The notes under the pieces were generated by a model. The model was not told where the DNA came from, searched no databases, and saw only the letters and a list, made by a program, of their open reading frames with translations. From contig JAICHN010000055.1 of the NCBI GenBank assembly GCA_025924845.1, positions 1 to 17,139 of the forward strand: a stretch of DNA of 17,139 nt, given 5' to 3'. Source of the DNA: Chloroflexota bacterium. Its GTDB lineage: Bacteria; Chloroflexota; UBA5177; JANWHV01. Each line of letters starts with the position of its first letter. Within the stretch, counting starts at the first letter, position 1. Of the stretch, positions 1 to 6,697 are shown piece after piece. The position numbers and the translations under genes are program-made.

Positions 1-1551
1 GCCGCGGGCACGCGCTATGCGCCGATCGACGCCCTGACCCCCGCCACCGCCTCCAGGCTTCGCCTCGCCTGGACCTTCCACACCGGCGTGGCCAGCCAAA
101 AAACGAGCTTCGAGGCCACCCCGGTGATCGCGGGCGGCCGTCTGTTCATCACGGCGCCCGATGACACGGAGGTCGCCCTCGATCCCACCTCCGGTCATTT
201 GCTGTGGCGCTTTTCTCCTCGCCTCTCTCCCAACACCAGACCAAGTTACCTCAACCGCGGCGTCGCCTATGGGGATGGCATGGTCTACCTGGCCACTCTC
301 GATAATCACCTTATTGCCATCGACGCGGCCACCGGAAAGCAACGCTGGCAATTCAACCTGCAAGATCCGGCGCTGGGTTACTTCGAGTCGATGGCGCCCC
401 TCTACGATCGCGGCCGGGTCATTGTCGGCACCTCCGGCAGCGATTCCGACATTCGCGGCTTTGTCGCCGCGTTCGACGCGCGCACCGGGCACGAGCTCTG
501 GATTTTCGATACCGTTCCTTCTCCCACCGAGCCGGGCGGCGATACATGGCCGAATAACGGCTCGTATCAGCATGGCGGGGCAGCGGCCTGGATGACGCCG
601 GCCGTCGATCCGGCGCTGAACCTGATTTACGTGACGGTCGGCAACCCCTCACCCGTCTTCAACGGCGCCAACCGCGCCGGCAAGAATCTCTACGCCAACA
701 GTATCGTGGCCTTGCGGGCAAACACGGGCCGCGTAGTCTGGTATTTCCAGGAAGTACACCATGACCTGTGGGATCTTGACGCCGCCAGCCCCGCCCTCCT
801 GATGACCTTCCAGAAGGGCAAGCAGCACATCCCGGCCATCGTGGAGGTTGGCAAGACCGGCTATGTCTATATCCTCGATCGGCGCACCGGTAAGCCGCTC
901 TTCCCCACCCCGGAGCGCGGTGTTCCCTCCGGCCCTGCCTGGCAGCACGCCTGGCCGGTGCAGCCGAAGCCCAGGAACCAAGCGATCTCTCCCATGTGTC
1001 CCGCCCCTGGCCTGTACGCCAAGCAGGGCTGTATCTTCACTCCGACCTCCGATACGGCAACCCTGATCGCGCCGGGAGGGATTGGCGGCTCGGCCTGGTC
1101 GCCGGTCTCCTATAGTCCACGCACCGGCCTGGCCTACATTGCCGCCAACACCTACCCTTCGGTTCGCCGATCCACGCCGACCTCATGCTGCTTCGAGGAT
1201 CCGCCCATCTTCCTGCCCAACGTTCAGTTCAGGGGGGCGTTCATCGGCTACGACGTAGCGCGCGGACGGATCGCCTGGCAGGTGCCCCTCGCCGTGCCGT
1301 CCCTGGCGTTTGGCGGCTCGGCGGTCAGCTCGGGGGGCGTAGTGATCCATGGGGAGTCCGCGGGCTACGTCGATGCTCGCGACGCGACGAACGGTAAGCT
1401 GCTCTGGCGCTATCACACCGGGGCCGGGGCGGACGCCGGTCCGGCGATCTACGCGGTGGGCGGCATCACGTACGTGGCGATCGCGGCCGGAGGCAATGAA
1501 GTGATCGGCTCCCCGCGCGGCGATACGCTGTATGTTTTTACTCTTAGGTAG
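1..1551 (+). CDS. PQQ-dependent dehydrogenase, GCD-like beta-propeller (5' end missing)
   Basis: This is the C-terminal 516 residues of a quinoprotein dehydrogenase, an enzyme type that oxidises sugars or alcohols outside the cytoplasm and passes electrons to the respiratory chain. The frame is open from base 1 and already reads family sequence (RYAPIDALTP, LAWTFHTGV), so the gene starts outside the window and the GTG at 88 is not its start. Repeated propeller-blade motifs are visible: LWRF, QRWQFN, ELWIFDT and VVWYFQ. The segment HHDLWDLDAASPALL (D255-D260 region) followed by KTGYVYILDRRTGKPL matches membrane glucose dehydrogenases, including the aspartate region proposed to hold the catalytic base. 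The late segment IFTPTSDTATLIAPGG and the ending YVAIAAGGN...GDTLYVF also fit that family. A vicinal Cys pair (396-397) lies in the C-terminal half. Any signal peptide or N-terminal membrane domain is not visible, and the substrate cannot be told. A hydrolase gene follows 10 nt after the stop. Confidence 0.9.
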   Translation, partial: AAGTRYAPIDALTPATASRLRLAWTFHTGVASQKTSFEATPVIAGGRLFITAPDDTEVALDPTSGHLLWRFSPRLSPNTRPSYLNRGVAYGDGMVYLATLDNHLIAIDAATGKQRWQFNLQDPALGYFESMAPLYDRGRVIVGTSGSDSDIRGFVAAFDARTGHELWIFDTVPSPTEPGGDTWPNNGSYQHGGAAAWMTPAVDPALNLIYVTVGNPSPVFNGANRAGKNLYANSIVALRANTGRVVWYFQEVHHDLWDLDAASPALLMTFQKGKQHIPAIVEVGKTGYVYILDRRTGKPLFPTPERGVPSGPAWQHAWPVQPKPRNQAISPMCPAPGLYAKQGCIFTPTSDTATLIAPGGIGGSAWSPVSYSPRTGLAYIAANTYPSVRRSTPTSCCFEDPPIFLPNVQFRGAFIGYDVARGRIAWQVPLAVPSLAFGGSAVSSGGVVIHGESAGYVDARDATNGKLLWRYHTGAGADAGPAIYAVGGITYVAIAAGGNEVIGSPRGDTLYVFTLR

Positions 1552-1561
1552 GACCGGTCGA

Positions 1562-2371
1562 ATGGCAGGACACTATGAGATTGCTCATGTGGCGGGCACG
1601 CGTCTTGCCTACGAGACGGCTGGATCGGGGCCGTGTGTCGTGCTCATCCACGGCTTCACGCTGGATGCCCGGATGTGGGATGACCAGTTCGAAGTACTTA
1701 CCCAACGTTATCGGGTCGTGCGCTACGATATGCGCGGCTTTGGACAGTCCGCGATCCCTGAAGGGACAGGCTATACCCCGGCTGCCGATCTAAAGGAGTT
1801 GCTGGAGTATCTGCATATCGGCTCGGCGGCAATCCTCGGCCTGTCACTTGGCGGCGGCGTCGCCCTCGACTTTGCCGTCAACTATCCCGAGTTGACGCGC
1901 GCGCTTATCCTCGTCGACGCCATGGTAGACGGCTGGGCGTGGTCGGCGGAGTGGGCTGAGCAGAACCGCGCCGTGTGGACGGCGGCCAGGGAATCGGGCA
2001 GCGCGGTCGCGAAAGAGCGATGGCTTGCCCATCCGCTGTTTCGATCCGCTCGGCAAAAACCCGAGGTAGCGCGTCGTCTGGCCCAGATGGTCGCCGACTA
2101 TTCCGGTTGGCATTGGCACAACAAGGATCCACGGCAGCACTTCCGGCCTCCGACCATGCAGCGCCTCGCCGGCATTACGGCGCCCACCCTGATCGTAGTT
2201 GGGGAGCAGGATATAGCGGACTTCCGCGCCATGGCTGGTGCCTTTGCACGAGACATTCCCCACAGTCGGAAGGTCGTCATGCCTGGCGTGGGGCACATGG
2301 CCAACCTGGAAGATCCCGCACAGTTCAATGCTCTCGTGCGCGACTTTCTGGATGAGTGCGGATTCTCATAG
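1562..2371 (+). CDS. alpha/beta-fold hydrolase
   Basis: A 269-residue alpha/beta hydrolase of the haloperoxidase/esterase/3-oxoadipate-enol-lactonase type. The oxyanion-hole motif LIHGFTLD is at 28-35, the nucleophile elbow GLSLGG has Ser95, the acid is Asp217 in GEQDIAD, and the base is His245 in GVGHMANLEDP, so the triad is complete. A variable, Trp-rich cap region lies at about 123-200. The length is normal and no signal peptide is seen, so it is probably cytoplasmic. An in-frame ATG at 1532 overlaps the upstream gene; the ATG at 1562 was preferred because TAGGTAGGA lies about 8 nt before it and the family normally starts just before the first strand. It sits 10 nt after the PQQ dehydrogenase and is probably co-transcribed, which suggests, without proving, action on a lactone or ester linked to that oxidation. 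The substrate is unknown. Confidence 0.9.
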   Translation: MAGHYEIAHVAGTRLAYETAGSGPCVVLIHGFTLDARMWDDQFEVLTQRYRVVRYDMRGFGQSAIPEGTGYTPAADLKELLEYLHIGSAAILGLSLGGGVALDFAVNYPELTRALILVDAMVDGWAWSAEWAEQNRAVWTAARESGSAVAKERWLAHPLFRSARQKPEVARRLAQMVADYSGWHWHNKDPRQHFRPPTMQRLAGITAPTLIVVGEQDIADFRAMAGAFARDIPHSRKVVMPGVGHMANLEDPAQFNALVRDFLDECGFS

Positions 2372-2433
2372 AGCATACCTTTTAAGCGGAGGTCGAACCG
2401 GGCGAAACCCTCCATTCCGCTGCCGGTGGAAGC

Positions 2434-2442
2434 TGGTATGAT
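2434..2442 (+). promoter_or_regulatory. extended -10 promoter upstream of the Uma2 gene
   Basis: TGGTATGAT matches the extended -10 form TGnTATAAT with one hexamer mismatch. No good -35 is seen (TTCCGC lies 16 nt upstream). Transcription would start near 2449, giving a leader of about 39 nt before the ATG at 2488. This suggests the Uma2 gene can be transcribed apart from the preceding operon. Confidence 0.45.
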
Positions 2443-2487
2443 CCGAGAAGCAACCCACGTCAACGAGCTCATCCGCTGGAGATTCCG

Positions 2488-3099
2488 ATGACTGTTTTGA
2501 TTCTCCCAACCGATGCACCCACCGTACCGGGGCCACCTCAAGGTCAATGGAATCACGCCCTGTGGGAGACCTTACCGGATGACGGCCGGCGCTATGAAGT
2601 AATCGATGGAGTGCTGTACATGAGTACCGCGCCCAGTTTTTTTCACCAATGGATCATCTTCCGTTTGGTGGAATTGGTGGGGACGCCGGCCAGGCAGCAG
2701 GAACCGGCCATTCCATTCTTCGCTAGGACCGGGGTGTTGATGCCCGGCTGCGACCCCGTGCAACCCGATTTTGGTCTGGTTCGCAGCGCTAACCGCGACA
2801 TTATTCGGGATCGCCGGATCCGCGGCATCCCGGATCTGCTGGCCGAGATTCTTTCGCCCACTAATCGCGCCTATGATGAGCAGGTCAAGCTGGATGCCTA
2901 CGCCCGAGCCGGTCTGCCGGAATACGCAATCGTCGATCCCCAGGCACGCGCGCTCCGCCACTATCGGCTCGAATCACCCGGTCGCTATAATGATCCGCGC
3001 CTCTACGCCGGCGACGATGCGATGCGCTTTGACTGCCTGCCGACCATTGAATTTCGGGTAAGCGATCTCTTCGCGGGCGCTCCGGATACTACTCTTTAG
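2488..3099 (+). CDS. Uma2 family (DUF820) PD-(D/E)XK nuclease-fold protein
   Basis: A 203-residue Uma2/DUF820 protein. These have a restriction-endonuclease-like fold and are very numerous in Cyanobacteria, Chloroflexota and Deinococcota; their biological role is mostly unknown. The conserved N-terminal strand RRYEVIDGVLYM is at 34-45, the active-site aspartate is Asp94 in QPDFGLV, the acidic residue is Glu120 in LLAEILSP, and Lys134 falls in DEQVKLDAYARAG, followed by LPEYAIVDP (143-151). The catalytic set is therefore intact. The ATG at 2488 follows a GGAG-type ribosome site (TGGAGATTCCG). It lies 116 bp after the hydrolase, has a promoter-like site in that gap, and is followed by a strong hairpin, so it is probably a single-gene unit. 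Many genomes carry dozens of paralogs, so the neighbours say little about its job. Confidence 0.92.
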   Translation: MTVLILPTDAPTVPGPPQGQWNHALWETLPDDGRRYEVIDGVLYMSTAPSFFHQWIIFRLVELVGTPARQQEPAIPFFARTGVLMPGCDPVQPDFGLVRSANRDIIRDRRIRGIPDLLAEILSPTNRAYDEQVKLDAYARAGLPEYAIVDPQARALRHYRLESPGRYNDPRLYAGDDAMRFDCLPTIEFRVSDLFAGAPDTTL

Positions 3100-3136
3100 A
3101 GGTCGGAGTTGAGCGGCGTACGCCGGCATTGATTCA

Positions 3137-3174
3137 GCTTCGGGAGCAACCACCGCGATGGTCGCTCCCGAAGC
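3137..3174. terminator. bidirectional terminator hairpin
   Basis: Two 16-nt arms (3137-3152 and 3159-3174) pair at 15 of 16 positions around a 6-nt loop, beginning GCTTCGGGAGC. It lies between the convergent Uma2 and oxygenase genes. On the + strand it is followed by GTATTTCTT; on the - strand it begins 8 nt after the oxygenase stop codon. The T-rich tail is better on the + side. Confidence 0.75.
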
Positions 3175-3181
3175 GTATTTC

Positions 3182-4333
3182 TTAGTCGTCGTGTTGGGCC
3201 GGATCGTTCCGTGCCATATCCATGGGCGCCGTGGACAACATGTCGCCATCAGGCATGCTGGCCATCATTGGGGTACCTTCGGCAAGCTCAGGCCCCCGCA
3301 ATGAGGGCGTATTGGCGGCACACGCGGTGCCGAAACGCGGTTGGCCGAAAGGCAAATGTGTATTGCCGCGGGCCAGAATATGCTTGTGATTGGTCGGCGT
3401 GCCGTCAGCGTCGCCGTGCCCCCAGAGCGTGTAGCTGCGCGCGTTGGCGTAATGGCCGACGAAGCTGCGGCGGAAGCGCGACTCCGAACGGTTCCGGTGT
3501 GACCGATGCAGCACATGGCCGGCGAAGAAGGCCACGTCACCGGGGTCCATAATCGCCGCTACCTCCTGGCCGGGGTACTTGGCGGCAACGCGGGTCAGGG
3601 TGTTCACCGATTCGTCCGGATTGCTCACGTTCGCCACCACGGGCAGGTCGCCCAGGCTGTCGCCGTGGTTTTGCCGCTCCCGACCCACCGTGGGGTACAC
3701 GGGCTCGTGCTGGGTGCCGGGAGTGAACCACATGCAGCCGTTCTCCTCGTCGGCCCGGTCGACCGCGAGCCAGGCGCCGCACAGAGTGTCGGGCACGGTG
3801 GGAATGTAGTAGGAATCCTGATGGTACCCTTGGCCTTCGCCGCCGGGGAACTTCAGGAAGAACATGCTTTGCATGGCCATCACGTCCGGGCCGATCAGCG
3901 CCTCCAGAACGTCCAGCACGCGGGGGTGCAGCAGAAACCGCTCGTGAATTTCCAGAACGCGATGCAGCATGTGGATGCGCAGGTATCGCCGTTCCAATTC
4001 GGCCGGCGATGCTCCGGGTGGGGGCGGCTCCAGTCCCGGCACCTCCATCTTCCCATGCATCAAGTCCTCGCTGTGCCGCCGCAGCGCCGCGACATCCTCG
4101 GATGAAACGAGGCCGCGGACGATCAAGAAGCCCTGTTGGTGAAAGGTGACGTATTCCCGCACGCTGAGGCGGTATCGCTCGTAAGCCGGGAGCGGCTTGA
4201 CCTCGGCCGGCTCCCGCACCGGAAGCACATCAGCGGGGACGGCCGTGATCTCCAGTTGCTTGCTGCTCGCCTGGGCCGGCTCGCTCGTCATCGAATCGCC
4301 TGCCCGTGCCGCCATGGTCGGTTGCATCGCCAT
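3182..4333 (-). CDS. phytanoyl-CoA dioxygenase (PhyH) family Fe(II)/2-oxoglutarate oxygenase
   Basis: A 383-residue PhyH-family oxygenase. The family uses Fe(II), O2 and 2-oxoglutarate to hydroxylate small molecules such as acyl-CoAs, natural products or osmolytes. The iron ligands are visible: His171-x-Asp173 in GYHQDSYYIP and His276 in AGHVLHRSHRNRS, with an Arg at 286 or 288 placed to bind 2-oxoglutarate. The strand ENGCMWFTPGTQ (197-208) is typical. The first ~50 residues are Pro/Ala-rich and probably disordered. The C-terminal ~45 residues are not family-like and include SLRGPELAEG, which looks like a dispersed repeat translated in frame. The ATG at 4333 follows AGGAAGGG, which overlaps the stop of the upstream secernin-like gene; only 7 nt separate the genes, so they form an operon. 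The substrate cannot be inferred. Confidence 0.9.
   Translation of the reverse strand: MAMQPTMAARAGDSMTSEPAQASSKQLEITAVPADVLPVREPAEVKPLPAYERYRLSVREYVTFHQQGFLIVRGLVSSEDVAALRRHSEDLMHGKMEVPGLEPPPPGASPAELERRYLRIHMLHRVLEIHERFLLHPRVLDVLEALIGPDVMAMQSMFFLKFPGGEGQGYHQDSYYIPTVPDTLCGAWLAVDRADEENGCMWFTPGTQHEPVYPTVGRERQNHGDSLGDLPVVANVSNPDESVNTLTRVAAKYPGQEVAAIMDPGDVAFFAGHVLHRSHRNRSESRFRRSFVGHYANARSYTLWGHGDADGTPTNHKHILARGNTHLPFGQPRFGTACAANTPSLRGPELAEGTPMMASMPDGDMLSTAPMDMARNDPAQHDD
3276..3293. repeat. fragment resembling a dispersed 'CCTTCGRCAAGCTCAGG' repeat inside the oxygenase gene
   Basis: The 18 bases CCTTCGGCAAGCTCAGGC match, with one difference, the core of a short repeat scattered through many bacterial genomes. 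When translated it gives tell-tale peptides such as PELVEG; here the oxygenase reads GPELAEG at 348-353. It sits in the poorly conserved C-terminal tail, so the insertion probably did not harm the enzyme. The match is from memory of the motif, not from a search. Confidence 0.45.
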
Positions 4334-4340
4334 ACCCTTC

Positions 4341-5660
4341 CTATACCGCGTTAAGCGCCGGTTGATTCTCGATTTGGCTCAGGACTTGCAGCGCCTCCGC
4401 GCAGGCCCACTCGCTCAGTTCACGGCGTTCGTTCGCCCGCGCCTCGGGAGCAAGCCGCGCGACGCGTCCCCGGATCGTAAGCTCCAGCGGCGCCCATGCT
4501 TCGCGTATTCGGGCCACCATGGCGCCGGGATCGGCGCTCCGGGCAACAGTTTCCCAGAGCCGGCGGTACCGCCACCACGGAGAGTCCGCCGTGGCCGTTC
4601 CTTCTGCCTGGGCAAGGATTGCCGGAGGGCCGGCATCCACCCAGCAAGGCAGGAAGATGCCCGTACAGGGCGGCCCCATGCTTGCCCAATAGCGCGACGG
4701 TGTGCCTGGCGCCAGTTCGACCGTCATGCTCGCCGCCGTCGCGCTCCCCTCGACCAGACCATGCATGCAAATGGTGGCGGCCTCTTGCCCGGTCGGCCAG
4801 TTGAGCGGCGTGGTGGTTCCGTCCGGATTGGCGCCGTGATCGCGGAGCACCTCGATCAGCGTCTCGGCGGTCAGCACGGCATGTTCGCCCGAGGCAAGTC
4901 GGCCGCGTGAGCGCAGCATGCGGCATTCGGCCGCGGGCAGGCCGAGGTGATCGGGATCGGTATACGCCCTGGCAAAGTGAAAAGGACGGTGACCGCGCGG
5001 CCACCACCCGCGCTCCTCGGCGTAGCTGATGAGGTCGCCGCTCGCCCGGTCATACTCGGACCCTATGGAGGGGCGATTTGAGATGGAGTAGGATCCGGAG
5101 GTTATCCTGCGAGCCGCCCAGCGGCGCCCGGCCGTCTCCAATACCCACGCCTCACCTGGGTCCGCGATCAGGAAGGAGTTGTCGTAGAACTGTCGCCCGC
5201 CATACACGGTCGAGCCGCCCTGGCCGAACCGCTCCAGCAACCCCGTCATTGCTGCCAGCGCCTCCTGGGCGGTCGTCCCCCGTTCCAGACCAAGCCGCAC
5301 CAGGTCCATGCCCAGCAAGCCGATTTCCTCGGGCTGTTCGCGGGTGAAGATAGCCTCGTTGCCGATAGCGACCCCGTACTCATTCAAGCCGTGCTCGAAT
5401 CCCCACAGCCAGAACGGCTGTGAGCCGATCAGCGCGGCGGTACGCGGGGCCTGGGGTACGCTCAGGTACTGGCATTGCAGCTGTGAGTCGGCGGGGTAAT
5501 TGGCGGCAGGGAGACCGATCAGGCGCTGGGCCTCGTCGGGCAAGCGATCGCTGTTCTTGGCGAGCAGTACTCCACCCGTGGTGCGGTCGCCGAGCGCGAC
5601 CATGGTATCGCAACTCCGCTCGAACGGCGGGACTTGCATGACATCCGCATCGACACCCAT
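4341..5660 (-). CDS. secernin/C69-type Ntn hydrolase
   Basis: A 439-residue protein of the secernin/dipeptidase C69 group of N-terminal-nucleophile hydrolases, which mature by exposing an N-terminal Cys that then cuts amide bonds. The signature SCDTMVALG followed by LLAKNSDRLPDEAQ fits the family, with Cys17 as the expected nucleophile and residues 1-16 as a short propeptide. Later conserved segments include QPFWLWGFEHGLNEYGVAIGNE and YDNSFLIADPGEAWVLETAGRRW. The open frame continues upstream to an ATG at 5738, but the ATG at 5660 has a strong GAGGAGG 8 nt before it and a propeptide of suitable length. The promoter, ribosome site and first 15 codons lie inside a ~150-bp sequence repeated at 8596-8744. 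The oxygenase gene follows after 7 nt. The substrate is unknown; peptidase or acylase activity is equally possible. Confidence 0.85.
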   Translation of the reverse strand: MGVDADVMQVPPFERSCDTMVALGDRTTGGVLLAKNSDRLPDEAQRLIGLPAANYPADSQLQCQYLSVPQAPRTAALIGSQPFWLWGFEHGLNEYGVAIGNEAIFTREQPEEIGLLGMDLVRLGLERGTTAQEALAAMTGLLERFGQGGSTVYGGRQFYDNSFLIADPGEAWVLETAGRRWAARRITSGSYSISNRPSIGSEYDRASGDLISYAEERGWWPRGHRPFHFARAYTDPDHLGLPAAECRMLRSRGRLASGEHAVLTAETLIEVLRDHGANPDGTTTPLNWPTGQEAATICMHGLVEGSATAASMTVELAPGTPSRYWASMGPPCTGIFLPCWVDAGPPAILAQAEGTATADSPWWRYRRLWETVARSADPGAMVARIREAWAPLELTIRGRVARLAPEARANERRELSEWACAEALQVLSQIENQPALNAV

Positions 5661-5766
5661 CGCTCCACCCTCCTCGGTTGCCCAATGACGCGGCACTGCA
5701 TCGGGGAAATCGTTCTTACACATACTATACTCGCCCAACGGTCAGGGAGAGGCGCCCGTGTGCTAC
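5616..5766 (-). repeat. direct repeat copy A (promoter, ribosome site and N-terminal codons of the secernin-like gene)
   Basis: This stretch is the partner of 8596-8744, in the same orientation. Over the first ungapped 117 positions (from 5621 and 8601) I count 17 differences, about 85% identity, with 20- and 14-base identical runs; similarity fades towards 5766. The 17 differences fall 6/5/6 over the three codon phases, so the repeat does not look selected as protein. Read on the - strand it contains a conserved TATAGTAT, a GAGGAGG ribosome site, an ATG and codons up to PPFER, ending just before the Cys nucleophile. Confidence 0.9.
5722..5732 (-). promoter_or_regulatory. candidate -10 region for the secernin-like operon
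   Basis: On the - strand GAGTATAGTAT provides TATAGT or TAGTAT as a -10 hexamer about 62 nt before the ATG at 5660. The same 11 bases are kept in the repeat copy near 8704-8714. No convincing -35 is seen at 16-18 nt, so the assignment is tentative. Confidence 0.35.
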
Positions 5767-5988
5767 GGCACATTCATCGAATCCTACCGATGAGTTCAAC
5801 AAGCAGCTACGCCGCTCATCGAGACCGTGACCCGCCCTCAGGGCCATCCTACCACGCGTTTATGGTCGATGCCGCATGGTAGGGGCACCGATCTCTTGGC
5901 CCGCCCTCACCGCGGGCCCGCCGTCGCGGATCGCGCTACCCGGCGAACGATCCGCCGCTGAACCAGGCGGGCCTGGAGACCGGCGCTC
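5767..5988. other. non-coding divergent region
   Basis: No credible gene lies between the secernin promoter copy and the MITE-like element. An 8-bp perfect inverted repeat (GCGGATCG at 5926-5933, CGATCCGC at 5948-5955) is the only structure noted. Confidence 0.5.
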
Positions 5989-6122
5989 CTAGTACGGCAC
6001 GGCCCAAATACCTTGGGGGGTTCCGTAGGGGCACCCCTTGTGGGTGCCCTCGGCGCCCTGAACCAGGACACCCGCAAGGGGTGCCCCACACACGCGAGGA
6101 ACCCTAAGCCAAGCTGTACTAG
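5989..6122. repeat. MITE-like palindromic element, 134 bp
   Basis: The element begins CTAGTACGGC and ends GCTGTACTAG, giving 10-bp terminal inverted repeats with one mismatch. Inside, two 22-nt arms (6028-6049 and 6066-6087) are inverted repeats with two mismatches around a 16-nt loop; the left arm begins GGGGCACCCCTTG. GGTTCC and GGAACC also pair across it. There is no ORF. CTAG at both ends could be part of the repeat or a 4-bp target duplication of the kind made by IS5-type elements. It is probably a non-autonomous element or a REP-like dispersed palindrome, lying upstream of marR. Confidence 0.65.
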
Positions 6123-6190
6123 ATCATGGCCGCGGAGCCGGCTGATAGCACAGCCACAAACGTGAGGCGCATCCGATCGATACACCGATA

Positions 6191-6219
6191 TTGACAGCCT
6201 AAGCTTATAAGTCTAGACT
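6191..6219 (+). promoter_or_regulatory. sigma-70-type promoter for the marR-MFS operon, giving a leaderless mRNA
   Basis: A perfect -35 TTGACA (6191-6196) is followed by exactly 17 nt and the -10 TAGACT (6214-6219, 4 of 6 consensus positions). The expected transcription start, about 7 nt further on, falls at the A of the ATG at 6226. The only ribosome-site-like sequence, AGGA, is 1 nt from the ATG and too close to work, which supports leaderless translation. Confidence 0.65.
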
Positions 6220-6221
6220 TA
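6208..6221. promoter_or_regulatory. likely MarR operator (autoregulation)
   Basis: TAAGTCTAGACTTA is a perfect 14-bp palindrome covering the whole -10 hexamer, with outer CCTAAG/CTTAGG (6198-6203 and 6218-6223) extending the symmetry unevenly. MarR proteins typically bind A/T-rich palindromes of this size in their own promoters. A dimer here would block RNA polymerase, so the operon should be switched on when a ligand releases MarR. Confidence 0.65.
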
Positions 6222-6225
6222 GGAA

Positions 6226-6663
6226 ATGGGCCAAGATCCGAATGTCGACGAGGTGGCCAAAGCGCTTCAAGTGAGCATCGGCCTGTTCGTGCGGCGGCTG
6301 CGTCAGGCGCAAGTCGAAGGCGAGCTCACGTTGCCCGAGACCTCGGCTCTCGCCCGCCTGGACCGGGGCGGTTCGACCACCTCGGCAGCGCTGGCCCGGC
6401 TCGAACAGATCAGCCCGCAGTCGATGGGGGCGACACTCAGCACGCTCGAAGCGCGTGGCATGGTCGAGCGGCGTCCCGACCCGGAGGACGGTAGGCAGGC
6501 CGTCATATCGCTGACCGAAGCGGGACTGCAGGCGCTGCGGAACAGGCGCAACGCGCGGACCGAACAGCTGGCGCGGGCTCTCTCGGTCGGGTTCACGCGC
6601 GCGGAACTCGAACAACTGATGGTGGCGGCGCCGTTAATCGAGCGTTTAGCGCAGAGCCTCTGA
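6226..6663 (+). CDS. MarR family transcriptional regulator
   Basis: A 145-residue winged-helix repressor. The first and last ~30 residues are helical and form the dimer interface. The winged helix spans about 36-100, with the recognition helix around ISPQSMGATLSTLEARGMV and the wing PDPEDGRQAVISLTEAG, which carries the family's D-x-R signature (Asp88, Arg90). No metal- or Cys-based sensor motif is seen (the protein has no Cys), so it probably binds a small ligand directly. The ATG at 6226 coincides with the predicted transcription start. An exporter gene begins 34 nt after the stop, so the usual arrangement applies: MarR represses itself and the pump until a toxic substrate releases it. A later start at GTG codon 10 is possible but less likely. 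Confidence 0.92.
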   Translation: MGQDPNVDEVAKALQVSIGLFVRRLRQAQVEGELTLPETSALARLDRGGSTTSAALARLEQISPQSMGATLSTLEARGMVERRPDPEDGRQAVISLTEAGLQALRNRRNARTEQLARALSVGFTRAELEQLMVAAPLIERLAQSL

Positions 6664-6697
6664 TGCCGGCATCGAAGCAAGACCGGAGGGCGACCAG

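Noticed and set aside
5661..5738. Longer secernin-like start at the ATG at 5738
   Set aside because: It would put the predicted -10 region inside the coding sequence and lacks a ribosome site, while GAGGAGG supports 5660.
5616..5882. Conserved + strand peptide encoded by the direct repeat (ERRDLH...RIDTHR...LLGC)
   Set aside because: All frames of the repeat look similar between copies because the DNA is similar; substitutions show no codon-phase bias (6/5/6), so there is no evidence for coding on that strand.
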